Shown: in pieces, positions 21,373 through 32,051 of the stretch
Numbering within the stretch: position 1 is the stretch's first letter
Layout of the letters: the number at the start of each line of letters is the position of its first letter
Origin: Deinococcus arboris
GTDB taxonomy: Bacteria; Deinococcota; Deinococci; Deinococcales; Deinococcaceae
Reading direction: 5' to 3'
Assembly: GCF_009755355.1 (NCBI RefSeq)
Contig: NZ_WQLB01000027.1
Location: 1-61,020, forward strand
DNA length: 61,020 bases
The notes under the pieces: generated by a model
The model's database searches: none
What the model saw: the letters and a program-made list of their open reading frames with translations, nothing else
Told to the model about the DNA's origin: nothing
Made by a program: the position numbers and the translations under genes

Positions 21373-22413
21373 ATGGTGTTGCCGTCTCTTTCTCCCCGCG
21401 TCTATCTTCAGCGCCACCTGTACGTCCTCCTGGCTCCGCTGCCGGTTCTGACCCTACTGCTGGGCGCACTGGAAGGCACCCACAGCAACCTCCCCCATGC
21501 GCTGACTTTTCTGGCGCTGCTGGGCCTCGCCGCTACCCTTAACCGGCGCCGGCAAGGGCTGGGCACCGTCGTCTTTCTGCTGGGCATGCCTCTGTGGCTG
21601 CTGTGGTTTATCGGCTCGCCCGGCTTTGGGGCCAGCTTTCTGAACTCGGTGACCGGGTACGGGGCCGTGCTGATTCTGACCGCAGCGACCAGCGCCCTGT
21701 GGTTCCCGGCGCGCGGGGTGGCCCTGTTCGTAGCGTACAGCACTCTGGTCGGCGGCGTGGGCTTGTCGCTCACACCATTTGGCTGGCTGGGCCTGTCGTG
21801 GTTTGTGGCGGTCGCACTGCTGGTGGGCGGCACCCTGGCCTGGCTGCTGGGCTGCACCGACCAGATGGTGGCGCAACTGGGTCAGGCGGCGCGGGCCGAC
21901 GCCCTGACGGGTCTGGGCAACCGGCGCGCCTTTGAAGAAACCTTGCAGGCGCTGTGGACCAGCCACGCCAGTCGGCTGGCCCTGGCCATCATTGACGTGG
22001 ACGGCCTGAAACTGGTGAACGATGAACAGGGCCACGGGGCCGGCGACGAGGTGCTGCGGCTGTTCGCCCAGGCGCTGCTGCTATGCGTACCGGCGGCGCA
22101 CAGCCTGTTCCGCATTGGCGGGGACGAATACGTGGTCTTGAGCCTGACGGGCGACGCCGCCCTGCTGCGCGCCGAGCTTGTGGCCGCCACCGAACAGATA
22201 GGACGCCGGGTGCCTGGGGTCGGAGCCAGTGTGGGCCTGGCCTGCGGTCACGAGTGCGCGGGGCCAGAAGGGCTGCTGCGCCTGGCCGATGAGCGTATGT
22301 ACCGCCAGAAACGTCTCAAGAAGACGGCCCGGCCACGCCGGGACAGGCCAGGCGCCGTGGGCGGCCCTCTGCCGGACCCAGCGGTGCTCAAACCCACCGT
22401 GGTCAAGCTATAA
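21373..22413 (+). CDS. Membrane diguanylate cyclase (GGDEF domain)
   Basis: Diguanylate cyclases make the second messenger c-di-GMP from two GTP. The 346-residue protein has five to six hydrophobic segments in its first 180 residues (from LYVLLAPLPVLTLLLGAL to FVAVALLVGGTLAWLLG), then the linker and GGDEF domain beginning ADALTGLGNRRAFEE. IDVDGLKLVNDEQGHGAGDEVL carries the metal-binding Asp, and the active-site loop is GGDEY rather than GGDEF, a conservative change. No RxxD inhibitory site is seen ahead of it. ATG 21373 has only a weak upstream purine tract. The sensory role of the membrane domain is unknown. It converges on the TetR gene. Confidence 0.9.
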   Translation: MVLPSLSPRVYLQRHLYVLLAPLPVLTLLLGALEGTHSNLPHALTFLALLGLAATLNRRRQGLGTVVFLLGMPLWLLWFIGSPGFGASFLNSVTGYGAVLILTAATSALWFPARGVALFVAYSTLVGGVGLSLTPFGWLGLSWFVAVALLVGGTLAWLLGCTDQMVAQLGQAARADALTGLGNRRAFEETLQALWTSHASRLALAIIDVDGLKLVNDEQGHGAGDEVLRLFAQALLLCVPAAHSLFRIGGDEYVVLSLTGDAALLRAELVAATEQIGRRVPGVGASVGLACGHECAGPEGLLRLADERMYRQKRLKKTARPRRDRPGAVGGPLPDPAVLKPTVVKL

Positions 22414-22417
22414 CCGA

Positions 22418-23026
22418 TTAAGCAGGAGAGGTGCGAAGTTCGGCGCTCAACAGTGTCCACAGCGTTGAAGGAACTGCCTGCGGTGCCAGGTGCCCTGTCA
22501 TGACCAGATGGGCCAGCCCATGCACGGCCCCCCACAGACCCTGCGCCAGCTCCTCGGGGTGGGCCGTCGACAGCTCGCCACCGGCCTGGGCTTCGGCCAG
22601 GATGCGGGCCAGCAGCGCCTGATTGCGCTCGATCAGCGGGGCCAGCGGCGAGACACCTGGGCCTGGGGGACACACCTGGGGATCAAAGATGAGAGTAAAG
22701 GCGTGGGGGTGCTGGGCGGCGTAGCCCACGTAAGCTTCGCCCAGCGCGACCAGTTGCCGCAGGGGCGTGCCCTGTGCGGCGACCGCCTGCGCCTGCACCG
22801 TCACGAATTCGGTCATGCACGTCTCGCCTAGCGCCAGCAGCAGGGCGTGGCGGTCGCTGAAGTGGTGATACGGCGCGGCGTGGCTGACCCCGGCGTGCCG
22901 GGCCACCTCCCGCAGGCTCAGCTCGGCTGCCGGCCGCTCCTCCAGCAGGGCGCGGGCGGCTGTCAGCAAGGTGTCGCGCAGGAGGCCGTGATGATAGGGC
23001 CGGGCCGATTCACGCGAACTTGACAT
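22418..23026 (-). CDS. TetR/AcrR-family repressor
   Basis: From ATG 23026 the protein has 202 residues: a basic start (SSSRESARPYHHGLLRDTLL), the TetR helix-turn-helix (LSLREVARHAGVSHAAPYHHFSDRHALLLAL), then a ligand/dimer domain (HPHAFTLIF, LAQGLWGAVHGLAHLVM). It is divergent from a quinone-reductase-like gene, and two near-identical palindromes lie in the gap, one of them covering the TetR start codon. This is the classic layout of an autoregulated repressor controlling a detoxification enzyme. Alternative starts at 23035 or 23086 would put the first operator inside the gene. The inducer is unknown; the partner suggests an electrophile or quinone. Confidence 0.9.
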   Translation of the reverse strand: MSSSRESARPYHHGLLRDTLLTAARALLEERPAAELSLREVARHAGVSHAAPYHHFSDRHALLLALGETCMTEFVTVQAQAVAAQGTPLRQLVALGEAYVGYAAQHPHAFTLIFDPQVCPPGPGVSPLAPLIERNQALLARILAEAQAGGELSTAHPEELAQGLWGAVHGLAHLVMTGHLAPQAVPSTLWTLLSAELRTSPA

Positions 23027-23032
23027 TGTCAA
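23020..23032. promoter_or_regulatory. TetR operator 1
   Basis: TTGACA-T-TGTCAA is a perfect 13-bp palindrome that covers the start codon of the tetR gene (ATG complement at 23024-23026). Its half-sites match operator 2. Confidence 0.75.
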
Positions 23033-23062
23033 CATGATGCCGCACGCTGAGACCAACTCAAA

Positions 23063-23077
23063 CTTGACACTGTCAAG
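23063..23077. promoter_or_regulatory. TetR operator 2
   Basis: CTTGACA-C-TGTCAAG is a perfect palindrome, 44 bp centre-to-centre from operator 1 (about four helical turns) and 37 nt before the quinone-reductase ATG. Confidence 0.75.
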
Positions 23078-23113
23078 ATTTTTCAAGGGCCGTGTCTGCG
23101 GCCTGGAGGCCTC

Positions 23114-23722
23114 ATGTCAACTCTGGTCATCAACGCCCACCCCAACCCCGAGAGTTTTTGCCGCGCCCTGGCGGAAAGCTACGCCGAAGGTGCTGGTGGC
23201 GCTGGCCCGGTAGACCTTCTGCATCTGGCCGACCTGCACTTTGACCCCGTTCTGCGCCGTGGCTATCAGGGCGCGCAGCCGCTGGAGCCAGACTTGGTCC
23301 GGGGGCAGGCCCTCTTGCAGGCCAGTACGCACCTGTGCGTGGTTTACCCCGTCTGGTGGGGCGCGCCCCCAGCACTGCTCAAGAGCTTTGTAGAGCGAAC
23401 TTTCTTACCGGGTTTTGCCTTCCAGTACTGGGGCCGGGCCCTGCCGGACCAGTTGCTGCGGGGCCGCAGCGCCCGCCTGCTGGTGACCAGCGACTCACCG
23501 GCTTGGTATCTCCAGCTGACCGGGGACAGCGCCGTGCGCAGCGTCAAGACCCACACCCTGGGCTTCAGCGGATTCCGGCCCGTGCGGACCACGCGCTTTG
23601 GACCCATACGGACCAGCACGCCGGCCCAGCGCGAACGCTGGCTGCGACAGGCGGCCCAATTAGCCGCGCAGGATCAGCGCAGCAGGGGCGCCAGCCAGGC
23701 GCCAATCCAGCGTGCCACCTGA
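23114..23722 (+). CDS. NAD(P)H:quinone oxidoreductase-like flavoprotein
   Basis: The 202-residue protein has the flavodoxin-like fold of the MdaB/NQO1 family: STLVINAHPNPESFCRALAESY at the FMN/FAD phosphate site, then VVYPVWWGAPPALLKSFVERTFLPGFAF, the hallmark block, and LVTSDSPAWYLQL. Such enzymes reduce quinones by two electrons and protect against redox-cycling compounds. ATG 23114 follows GGAGG closely. Its promoter region holds operator 2 of the divergent TetR gene, so it is very likely repressed by it. Its 3' end overlaps the convergent hydrolase gene by 49 nt. Confidence 0.9.
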   Translation: MSTLVINAHPNPESFCRALAESYAEGAGGAGPVDLLHLADLHFDPVLRRGYQGAQPLEPDLVRGQALLQASTHLCVVYPVWWGAPPALLKSFVERTFLPGFAFQYWGRALPDQLLRGRSARLLVTSDSPAWYLQLTGDSAVRSVKTHTLGFSGFRPVRTTRFGPIRTSTPAQRERWLRQAAQLAAQDQRSRGASQAPIQRAT

Positions 23723-25059
23723 TCGCCCCGCGCTGTGGTGATGTCCAGATGCGCGGCGCCTCCCAGCGTGTGGGTGGTCAGCACCGCTTTGGTGGTGCGG
23801 GCGTAGTCCCGGAACATGGTTTCGGTGGTTACCCCCTGCTCGGCGGCGATGCCCAGCACCGGCAGATTCAGGGCCGTCATATGCCACACCGGCAGCGTCT
23901 TTTCAAAGGGAGTCCCGCGCGTGCCCGTGCGGGCGGCGGCCAGGTCCAGGCTCAGGCGGTTGGGAAAATACCACTCGGCGTAGTCGGTCTGCGGCGTGAT
24001 GTAGCGGCGCACAAAATCGGCGGCGTCGGTGGGCGCGGCCGGGTCGGACTGCCAGCCCACGGGCTGCCGGGGGTCCTGGGGCCCCGCAATCCAGTGGCTG
24101 TCCCGGCCGCCCAGGGCCAGGGTTGGCAGGTTGGTGGCCTCGGTGGCGTTGGTGGCCTTGCCAGTCTTGAGGGTCATGAAAGGCAGCAGGGCGTACCGCT
24201 GCTCTAACTGGCTCAGGGCGGCGGCCAAGTTGGTGGCGCGGTAGGGGGTCAGGCCGCCGGCCGGCGCCGCGCCTGCCGGATTCAGGGCCGCCAGCCGGGC
24301 CTGCGCGGCGCCCCGGCTGGCCAGGCGCGGGCTAAAAAACACCGCGTCCACATATGGCGAGCGCGCCAGCCCCTTTAGACCCGGCAGCGGCCCGATGGGG
24401 TTGGCGCCGCCCTGCTGGTAGGCGTCGGCAGTCATGGCCTTGCCGCTCATGAGACCAGGCAGGCCGTCGAGCATAACCAGGCCGCGCACATCCCGCGCGC
24501 CGGGCACGCCGCCAAAGTCGTAGGCCGCGTAGGTGCCAGCCAGCGTGCCCCCCATTGAGTGCCCACCCAGAAACACATTGGGGGTCAGCGCCCGCGCGGC
24601 CTGCACAGCGGCGCGCCAGTCTTTCAGGGTCACGTCCAGACCCCAGTGCTGCATATAGGCCACGGTGTCGGGCGCGCGCACAGGCAGGCCTTCCTTGACC
24701 AGCTGCGCCAGCCCGTCCGGTGTGGCCTTCAGAATGGCGGCGTGGTCTTCCAGCAGGTTGGCGCGGCGGTCCACGGCCCACACCGCCACCCCAGGATTCA
24801 GGGCCACGATTTGCCGCGCCAGGCGGTCAAAACTGCCCGCTCCCCCCAGAAAGCCGGGCATTAGTAGCAGCACCGCGCGGGGCCGGACTGGCCCGTAGCG
24901 CACCGTGATGCTGGCGTTGAGGGAGCTGGGGGTCTCAGGGGCGACGGCGCCCGGCTGAACCACACGGGTGACGGGGACGGCGCTCAGCGTGGCCTCACTG
25001 GGAGCGGCACTGGCCTGGGCCATCACAAGGCTGAGAAAGAGAGGGAACACGCGGCGCAT
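23674..25059 (-). CDS. Secreted alpha/beta hydrolase
   Basis: The 461-residue protein starts with a signal peptide ([19 protein letters not shown]). The hydrolase fold is shown by [24 protein letters not shown] and the nucleophile elbow GGHSMGG (Ser168); a late histidine in [15 protein letters not shown] is a good candidate for the catalytic triad. It is long for the fold, with an insert (about residues 230-380) rich in Pro/Ala that may form a lid. It is likely to be an exported esterase or lipase, but the substrate cannot be told. It is monocistronic, and its end overlaps the convergent quinone-reductase gene. No ribosome site is obvious ahead of the ATG. Confidence 0.82.
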   Translation of the reverse strand: MRRVFPLFLSLVMAQASAAPSEATLSAVPVTRVVQPGAVAPETPSSLNASITVRYGPVRPRAVLLLMPGFLGGAGSFDRLARQIVALNPGVAVWAVDRRANLLEDHAAILKATPDGLAQLVKEGLPVRAPDTVAYMQHWGLDVTLKDWRAAVQAARALTPNVFLGGHSMGGTLAGTYAAYDFGGVPGARDVRGLVMLDGLPGLMSGKAMTADAYQQGGANPIGPLPGLKGLARSPYVDAVFFSPRLASRGAAQARLAALNPAGAAPAGGLTPYRATNLAAALSQLEQRYALLPFMTLKTGKATNATEATNLPTLALGGRDSHWIAGPQDPRQPVGWQSDPAAPTDAADFVRRYITPQTDYAEWYFPNRLSLDLAAARTGTRGTPFEKTLPVWHMTALNLPVLGIAAEQGVTTETMFRDYARTTKAVLTTHTLGGAAHLDITTARGDQVARWIGAWLAPLLR

Positions 25060-25150
25060 GGCCCATGCTCGGTCGGTGAGACCCAGACATAGGTGCGCCG
25101 CGTTGCACTCGGGCTTATGGGTTTGCCCAGCTGTTCTTCATGCCCAGCCC

Positions 25151-26012
<862 letters not shown>

Positions 26013-27581
26013 TTAATTCGCTTCTGGCAGCGTACCGTCCACGAACACCGTCTTCTGGTCGGTGTAATGCACCTGACCGGCCGGGGCGCCTCTGGGACGC
26101 CACACATGCTTGATACGGGTGTAGTCCACGGGCACGTTGCTGCTGCCGCGCGCCTTGGAATGGGCCGCCGCCAGCCGCGCGGCATAGAGGATGTCGGGAA
26201 GGTCCAGGTCGCGCCCCCCCGACCGCACGAGGACGTGGCTGCCTGGATACCCCTGGGCATGAAACCAGTGGTCGGTGCTGCGGCCCAGCCGGTGCGTCAG
26301 GACAGCGTTCTCCTTGTTGTTGCGGCCCACCAGGGCTTCGTGGCCACTGGGGGTGGTAAAGCGCGCGCCGTAGGGACTCTTCTCTGGGCGCTCGCTCACC
26401 AGCTGGGCCGACAGGGCCTCCAGAGCGTCCAATTCGGCGGTGTCCAGGTCGCGCAGGCGCGCCTCGGCGTCGGCCAGGTCGGCGCGCAGGGGCGCTTCGC
26501 GCTCGGCCAGGCGCAGATAGACCTCCTCGCGGCGGCGGGCGCGGGTGTAGCGTTTCTCGGCGTTTTGCACGGCGCTCAGGCTCGGCTCCAGGCTCAGGGG
26601 CTGCTCGCCGCTGCCGTCAAAGGCAGGCAGCAGGGCGCTGGCTGCACCTCCAGGCACGGTGTGCGCGTACGCCATCAGCAGGTCGGCCTCGGCACGGTCA
26701 CGCGCGGCGTCGTCCAGGCCCGTTTCGGCGCGGGTCACATCCGAGAGCTGGTTGCGTAGCAGCGTCAGGCGTTTTTCCAGCGGCTCGCGCAGGGCCTTGC
26801 GCAGCGCCGCTGCCTTTTCGCCACGCGCCGCCTCACGCGCGCCCCCCTGCAGCGTCCCTTCACTCACCGTTGGGTCGCGGACCACGCTCTGCACGGCGGC
26901 CAGCACCTCCGGCCAGCGCTCAGCCGGCGCCTCATCAGCCCGTAGCCCCGCGCGCCGCAGCAGCTCGGCGCCCAGAAGAGGCCCCAGGCCATCAAGGTGT
27001 TCGCGCCAGCGCCCCACGGGGACCCCCGCCAGTGCCTGGGCCTGCTCAGGGCCGAGGGTACGGGGGTCCAGCTTGTCGTAAGGCGGCGGTGGCGTGTACA
27101 TGCCCCCCGTGCGAATGGTACGGAACCGGTTGCGACTGCCCGTAATCTCGCGGGCGGCCATCACGATGCGGCCCGCAAAGCCCTCGCCCTGGTCCAGCAC
27201 CAACAGGTTGGCGTTGCGGCCCGTCACCTCAAACAGCAGCCGGGTGGGCGCCTGGTCCACAAAACCGGTTTCGCCGGCAAAGTGCAGGGCAATCACCCGG
27301 TCGAGTTTCAACTGCTCGGCACGCAGCAGGTCGCCGCGCACCCGCGCCGTCAGAAAGCGCTGAAAAGGATTGTGGGCCTCACCGCGCAGCCGCTCACGCG
27401 ACAGGAACACCACGGGCGTGGGCGGCCGGTAACTGAGGACCAGATTGCTGCGGCCGTTCAGGCCAGGCCCGTCCAGCAGCAGCGCGGCAGTGGTTTCATC
27501 CGGGAAAGCCCAGCCCAGGGTGCGCAGGGGCAGCAGGGGCTCCAGCTCGGCCAGCACCCGCGCGAGCATCAGACCTTCCAC
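26013..27581 (-). CDS. rqcH: NFACT-family protein (RqcH/Rqc2-like)
   Basis: NFACT proteins bind obstructed 50S subunits carrying peptidyl-tRNA and, as RqcH, add alanine tails that mark stalled nascent chains. The 523-residue product has the NFACT-N domain ([31 protein letters not shown] [35 protein letters not shown]), helix-hairpin-helix and coiled-coil middle ([21 protein letters not shown]), and the C-terminal NFACT-R domain ([35 protein letters not shown]). GTG 27581 has GGAGG 6 nt upstream and is preferred over GTG 27611. Family assignment is firm; the Ala-tailing role is taken from Bacillus. Confidence 0.9.
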   Translation of the reverse strand: MEGLMLARVLAELEPLLPLRTLGWAFPDETTAALLLDGPGLNGRSNLVLSYRPPTPVVFLSRERLRGEAHNPFQRFLTARVRGDLLRAEQLKLDRVIALHFAGETGFVDQAPTRLLFEVTGRNANLLVLDQGEGFAGRIVMAAREITGSRNRFRTIRTGGMYTPPPPYDKLDPRTLGPEQAQALAGVPVGRWREHLDGLGPLLGAELLRRAGLRADEAPAERWPEVLAAVQSVVRDPTVSEGTLQGGAREAARGEKAAALRKALREPLEKRLTLLRNQLSDVTRAETGLDDAARDRAEADLLMAYAHTVPGGAASALLPAFDGSGEQPLSLEPSLSAVQNAEKRYTRARRREEVYLRLAEREAPLRADLADAEARLRDLDTAELDALEALSAQLVSERPEKSPYGARFTTPSGHEALVGRNNKENAVLTHRLGRSTDHWFHAQGYPGSHVLVRSGGRDLDLPDILYAARLAAAHSKARGSSNVPVDYTRIKHVWRPRGAPAGQVHYTDQKTVFVDGTLPEAN

Positions 27582-27659
27582 AGCAGGCCTCCGGGGGGAA
27601 CGGGCGAACACATGCGGGGCATGCTAGCAGCGGCGGGGGGCCGGTGCCCTCCAGCAAAT

Positions 27660-27694
27660 GGCCGAGGGCGCGGGAGACTTCCGCGCCCTCGGCC
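27660..27694. terminator. Perfect 14-bp hairpin after the BamA-like gene
   Basis: GGCCGAGGGCGCGG (27660-27673) and CCGCGCCCTCGGCC (27681-27694) flank a 7-nt loop. It lies 12 nt past the stop of the minus-strand outer-membrane gene, and on that strand is followed by ATTTG, a weak T-tract. Confidence 0.8.
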
Positions 27695-27705
27695 ACCTGA
27701 AGGCT

Positions 27706-30297
27706 TTACCAGAAGTTGCCGAGGCGGAAGTAGAACTTGCCCTGACCCGTCTGGGGGCTGAAGCCGTAGTCAAAGCGCAGGCTGGGCAGCAGGGTGCCGC
27801 CAATACCCAGGTTCAGCTGCACGCCGGCCCCGATGCCATACTTGAGGCTGGGATCGGGGTTGGCCGCCGTGCCCCAGGCCGTGCCGGCGTCGGCAAACAG
27901 CACGCCGTACAGGCCCTGGGCGATGCCCGCTTTCAGGCCGAAGTCGTAGCGGTATTCAGCGCTGGCAGTCGCGTAGTTGGGGCCGAACAGCTCGCTGTCG
28001 TTCAGGCCGCGGATGTGGCGGGCCGGGTTGGCCGAGCCGCCGCCGCCCACGCCGTAGCCAGTGCCCAGCGGCGCGGTGTCCAGGCCCAGCGTCGTGCCCG
28101 CGTTCGCCCGCACGGCAAAGACCTGCTGCTTGGTGGTCACGCCCAGGGATTTTTCGAGGTCTCGCCCGAAGCCGAAGTAGGTGCTGGCGCCGCCCTCAAT
28201 CTCGGTCCAGCGCACACTGACATTGTTCTGCGTGCCAAACTTATAGCGCGCGCCCAGGTCCGCCTTGATGCCCCGGCCAGGAAATTCGCCGTTGTCGGTC
28301 GAGTTGTAGCTGAGGCCAGCCGTAATGCCCGTAATCAGCGAGTTGGTGGGCAGCAGCGCCCTGGCGTCCGCCTCACTGAAGGTGCGGGTCTGGGTCGCGC
28401 CATTGGCGTCCGTATAGGTCACCGTGTTCTTGTCACTGGACTGCAGGGCTTCCAGGTAATACACGTTGTACCCGACGCCGACGCCCACATTGGCGTACAG
28501 GTTGCGGGCGAGGCTGCGGCCTGCGTTCACGCTGAAGCTGGTCGTGCGGGTGGTGTAATCCCAGCCGGTGTCGGTGTTGCCAGGGGTGTCGCCCGCCTTG
28601 CTCACCAGAGGCTGATTGCCCGTCACGTTCGACCCGGCCGACGCCGACACCGAGGTGGGCACCCGGCGGAAGTCGAGGAAATCGATGTCCAGCCAGGGAA
28701 TCGTGTAGGCCACGTTGCCCACCAGATTCTGCCCGGCCTCGTTCTGCTGGCCACCCAGGGTCGCGGTGAAGTTGTGGCCTAGGCCAAAGACATTGTTATT
28801 CGTGTAGCCAGCGTCGCCACCAAATCCGCCGGCAAACGAGTCGTAGGTCAGGCCCAGCGTCACCGGAATGCCACTGGTCGTCTCGGCCAGGCCCACCACG
28901 TAGGTGATGCTCTCGGGGTTGGCGGGGTCGCTGCGCACCTGCTCGGTCACCACGCGCACGAAGCCCAGACGGGCGATGCGGCCCAGGGCAGCGTTCAGCT
29001 CGTTGCGGTTAAAGGCCCGGCCTGCTTCGGGCAGTTCGCGCAGAATCACCCGGTCCTTGGTCTTGTGGTTGCCCTGCCACTGCAACTCGTAGCCGGCCAC
29101 GCGCACTTCACGCAGGTTAAAGGTCAGCGTGCCGTTCTCGAAGGTGAGGGCGTCGCGCGTGCTGATCTCGTAGCCGGCCTGGCGGTAGGCGTCACGCAGG
29201 GCAAAGAAATCGTCCTGCGCCAGCTGGGGGCTGTACACGTCGCCCACCTTCGTTTTCACGGCGGCCTGCAGCGTGGCCGTGGGCACCAGGGTATTGCCCT
29301 GGAAGGCAATCGTCTTGACCGGGCCAGACGCCACGCCCGCCGAACCGAACAGCACCGTCACCTGGGCCGGGTTCTGGGGGTTGGGTTGCAGGGCGAAGCC
29401 CACCGGCTGCCCGGTCTGGTTGGCCAGGGCGCGCACGTCGGCCTGCAACTTCGCCAGGGTGATGGGCTGGCCAGCCTGGGTTTGCAGCGCGATCTGGGGA
29501 CTCTCCAGGTCGCTGGTGTCCACCGCCGTGACGCGGCCTTCCAGGGCGCGCACCTTCAGCACGCCGCCTTCCAGCGAGGTGGTCTGGGTGTTCACGCCTG
29601 CCTGCAGATACCCGGCGTCGTCGTAGGCCTGCTGAAGGCCCTGCACAGCCGCGTAGTAGGCGTCAGGGGTAAAGCGGCGGGCGTCGTACAGCGGCTTAAA
29701 GATGGCCGTCACCGTGCTGGCTGGCAGCAGGGTAACGCCCTCGACCTCCACGCGGGTAATCGGGGCCGTTTCGTCCACCACGAAGTTCACGGTGACGGTG
29801 CCGTCGGCCTCGGTTTTGACCTCGCTGCTGATGCTGGGGGCAAAGGGGTAGCCCTCGCCCTGGAAGTTGGAGGCCAGGGCTTCTTTGGCCTCGTCAATCC
29901 GCACGTTGTTCAGCGTGGCGCCGGGGGCGATGTTCAGCAGATCGGCCACGCTCTTTTTAAAGCCGTCGGCGGGCAGAAAGCTCAGGCCGGTGATGGTCAC
30001 GTCCTTGATGGTCGGGTTGGGCACCACCGTGATGACCAGGCTGTCGCGGCCAGAGACGCTGCGCAGCTCGGCCACCGCACTCTTGAAATAGCCGCTGGCG
30101 ACCACTTCCTGCTCGACCTGACGCAGATTCACGCTGGACAGGGGCGCGCCGGTCTGCACCGACAGGGTGGCGCGCACAAAATTGGTCAGCAGCTCGGTGG
30201 TGCCGACCACCGTGACCTCCTGCACCGTTCCGGCCGTCTGGGCGGCAGCGGGCGCGGCAAGAGCAATGGTCACGGCAAGGGTCAGGGGGTGTCGCAT
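27706..30297 (-). CDS. bamA: BamA/Omp85-family outer-membrane assembly protein
   Basis: Omp85 proteins insert beta-barrels into the outer membrane. The 863-residue product has a signal peptide ([21 protein letters not shown]), then a long series of POTRA domains (first: [23 protein letters not shown]; others begin [13 protein letters not shown] and [14 protein letters not shown]), and a C-terminal barrel starting near [25 protein letters not shown] loops, [11 protein letters not shown] (the conserved substrate-gate motif region), and a terminal aromatic strand ([11 protein letters not shown]) fit the family. AGGAGAAAG precedes the ATG. Such a protein indicates a diderm envelope. It is divergent from yggS and ends at a perfect hairpin. 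TamA or a two-partner transporter are less likely given the POTRA number. Confidence 0.92.
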   Translation of the reverse strand: MRHPLTLAVTIALAAPAAAQTAGTVQEVTVVGTTELLTNFVRATLSVQTGAPLSSVNLRQVEQEVVASGYFKSAVAELRSVSGRDSLVITVVPNPTIKDVTITGLSFLPADGFKKSVADLLNIAPGATLNNVRIDEAKEALASNFQGEGYPFAPSISSEVKTEADGTVTVNFVVDETAPITRVEVEGVTLLPASTVTAIFKPLYDARRFTPDAYYAAVQGLQQAYDDAGYLQAGVNTQTTSLEGGVLKVRALEGRVTAVDTSDLESPQIALQTQAGQPITLAKLQADVRALANQTGQPVGFALQPNPQNPAQVTVLFGSAGVASGPVKTIAFQGNTLVPTATLQAAVKTKVGDVYSPQLAQDDFFALRDAYRQAGYEISTRDALTFENGTLTFNLREVRVAGYELQWQGNHKTKDRVILRELPEAGRAFNRNELNAALGRIARLGFVRVVTEQVRSDPANPESITYVVGLAETTSGIPVTLGLTYDSFAGGFGGDAGYTNNNVFGLGHNFTATLGGQQNEAGQNLVGNVAYTIPWLDIDFLDFRRVPTSVSASAGSNVTGNQPLVSKAGDTPGNTDTGWDYTTRTTSFSVNAGRSLARNLYANVGVGVGYNVYYLEALQSSDKNTVTYTDANGATQTRTFSEADARALLPTNSLITGITAGLSYNSTDNGEFPGRGIKADLGARYKFGTQNNVSVRWTEIEGGASTYFGFGRDLEKSLGVTTKQQVFAVRANAGTTLGLDTAPLGTGYGVGGGGSANPARHIRGLNDSELFGPNYATASAEYRYDFGLKAGIAQGLYGVLFADAGTAWGTAANPDPSLKYGIGAGVQLNLGIGGTLLPSLRFDYGFSPQTGQGKFYFRLGNFW

Positions 30298-30570
30298 CTT
30301 TCTCCTCTAATCTTGCGGAATCACCCCGGAAATCACCCCCGCCTGGCAGGCAGGCTGGGGGCTGGGCGCCGCAAAGTCCTGCTCACACTTGCGGCTCTAT
30401 GCCTGAGAAGGGTGAAGGTTGGGTGCAGATGAGCCCAGGACGCGCCGCTGCGCCCTGATGGGCCGCGCGCCGGACCAGCTTGAGCTGACTGCGCGCCTGA
30501 GTGAGAATAAGCCTGTGTGCCCTCACCAACCCTTCGGCCTTGTCTGGCCCCCACTGCAGCCAGGTTTCCT

Positions 30571-31215
30571 GTGAGTGTGCCGCAGGTGCTGGCCGCCATC
30601 CGCGCCGCCGAGGCCGACGCGGGCCGCCCGGCAGGCAGCGCCCAGCTGGTGGCGGTCACCAAGGGGCAGCCGCTGGAGGCCATCGAGCGCTGCGTGCTGG
30701 CCTGCGGCGCCTTTCCACTGGCCGAGGGCCGCGCCCAGGAACTGCGGGACAAAGCCGCCGCCTGGCCCGAGCAGGAGTGGCACTTTATCGGGCCGCTGCA
30801 ACGCAACAAGGTCAAGTACATGCGTCCAGTAACGCTGGTCCACGGCCTGGAAGCCGCGTGGCAGGCCGAGGCCATTGCCCAGGCCGCCCAGGGCTGGGGC
30901 CGCGCGCCAGACGTGCTGCTTCAGGTCCAGAATGGGGAAGCCCAGAAGCACGGCACCGAACCCGCCGCATTGCCCGGCATGCTGCGCGAGGTGCAGGCCA
31001 CTGGGCTGACGGTGCGCGGCCTGATGGTGATGGCGCCGGACCTGGACGGCCACCCGGACCGGGACGAGCGCCTGCTCAGCCTCTTCCGGGACACCGCGCG
31101 GCGCGCGCAGGACCTGGGTCTGTCAGAGTTGAGCATGGGCATGAGCGGGGACTATCCGCTGGCCGTGTCTGCTGGAGCCACCCTGGTGCGGGTGGGAAGG
31201 AGCCTGTTCTCGTGA
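30571..31215 (+). CDS. yggS: YggS/YlmE family pyridoxal-5'-phosphate homeostasis protein
   Basis: YggS-type proteins are single-barrel PLP-binding proteins that buffer PLP and affect amino-acid metabolism. From GTG 30571 the product is 214 residues: [17 protein letters not shown], then the PLP lysine in [42 protein letters not shown], and the C-terminal [27 protein letters not shown] with the phosphate-binding serine. It opens a four-gene run in which each start overlaps the previous stop by 4 nt. In Gram-positive bacteria its homologue ylmE lies in the division cluster next to divIVA, matching the next gene here. Confidence 0.92.
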   Translation: MSVPQVLAAIRAAEADAGRPAGSAQLVAVTKGQPLEAIERCVLACGAFPLAEGRAQELRDKAAAWPEQEWHFIGPLQRNKVKYMRPVTLVHGLEAAWQAEAIAQAAQGWGRAPDVLLQVQNGEAQKHGTEPAALPGMLREVQATGLTVRGLMVMAPDLDGHPDRDERLLSLFRDTARRAQDLGLSELSMGMSGDYPLAVSAGATLVRVGRSLFS

Positions 31216-32051
31216 AATTCACCCCCCTTGATGTGCGGCACCAGGAGTTCCCCACCCGGCTGGGCGCCTATGACCGCGCCGCTGTGCGCACCTTCCTGGG
31301 CGACCTGTCTGACGACCTAGAAACCCTGTTGCAAGATCAGCAGGCGCTGCGCGAGCAGATCAGCACGCTCCAGCACGAGCTTGAGGAGCAGCGCCAGCAT
31401 CAGGATGAGATCCGGCGCGCGGTCGTGGCCGCCGAGCGCATTTCCCACGAGCTGCGCGAGAACGCCGTGCGCGAGGCCGAACTGATGGTGGGTGAGGCCC
31501 GCACCCAGCGCGACGCCCTGGCCGGCGAGACCCAGGCCCGGCGCGAGGCGCTTGAAGCCGGGCACCGCGCCCGCATGGCCGAGCTGGAAAGCGCCGCCCA
31601 GACGCGCGCCGCCGACCTGGAGCGCGCGCACCACGACCTCAGCGCCGGGCGGGAGCGGGCGCAGGCCGAACGGCTGGCTGACCTGGAACGGGCGTTTGGC
31701 GAACGGCACGCCGAGCTCACGGCCCGCCTGACCGGCGCCCGCCAGGAATACGCGCAGTTTCTCAGCGCCTACCGCGCGCTCACCACTTCCTTTTCCGAGC
31801 TGGCGGCCCGCCACGCGGCGCCCGAAGAGCTGGCGCTGCCGCAGGGCACCCTCCCTGTGCCCCCACGCGGCGCGGGCCCTGTGGCCGCTTCTGGCAGCGG
31901 CGCCCCGGCAGGAGACAGTGCCGCCGGCCCGGATGCCCACGCCGCGCGCCGGGCAGCGGTGGCAGCGGGAGTGGCCCTGCTGACCCGGCCCCCCGTCACC
32001 CCCGACCCCGAAGAGCGTCCCCTGCGCGTGGAAGGGCAGCAGTTCCTTTGA
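31212..32051 (+). CDS. divIVA: DivIVA-domain protein
   Basis: DivIVA proteins recognise curved membrane at septa and poles and recruit division or chromosome-segregation factors. GTG 31212 overlaps the yggS stop (GTGA). The 279-residue product begins [38 protein letters not shown], a recognisable DivIVA N-terminal membrane-binding and coiled-coil start, followed by a long coiled coil to about residue 190 (heptads rich in Arg, Glu, Ala, Leu) and a Pro/Gly/Ala tail. Deinococcus has one characterised DivIVA that interacts with the Min system; whether this is that gene or a second copy cannot be told here. Confidence 0.88.
   Translation: MKFTPLDVRHQEFPTRLGAYDRAAVRTFLGDLSDDLETLLQDQQALREQISTLQHELEEQRQHQDEIRRAVVAAERISHELRENAVREAELMVGEARTQRDALAGETQARREALEAGHRARMAELESAAQTRAADLERAHHDLSAGRERAQAERLADLERAFGERHAELTARLTGARQEYAQFLSAYRALTTSFSELAARHAAPEELALPQGTLPVPPRGAGPVAASGSGAPAGDSAAGPDAHAARRAAVAAGVALLTRPPVTPDPEERPLRVEGQQFL

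Noticed and set aside
22418..23086. TetR start at 23086
   Set aside because: The added N-terminal residues are not TetR-like and would place the whole operator 1 and part of operator 2 inside the gene; 23026 matches family length.
29065..30432. 455-codon plus-strand frame opposite bamA
   Set aside because: Antisense shadow: Gly/His/Arg-rich, no domain, no start signal; the minus-strand Omp85 assignment is secure.
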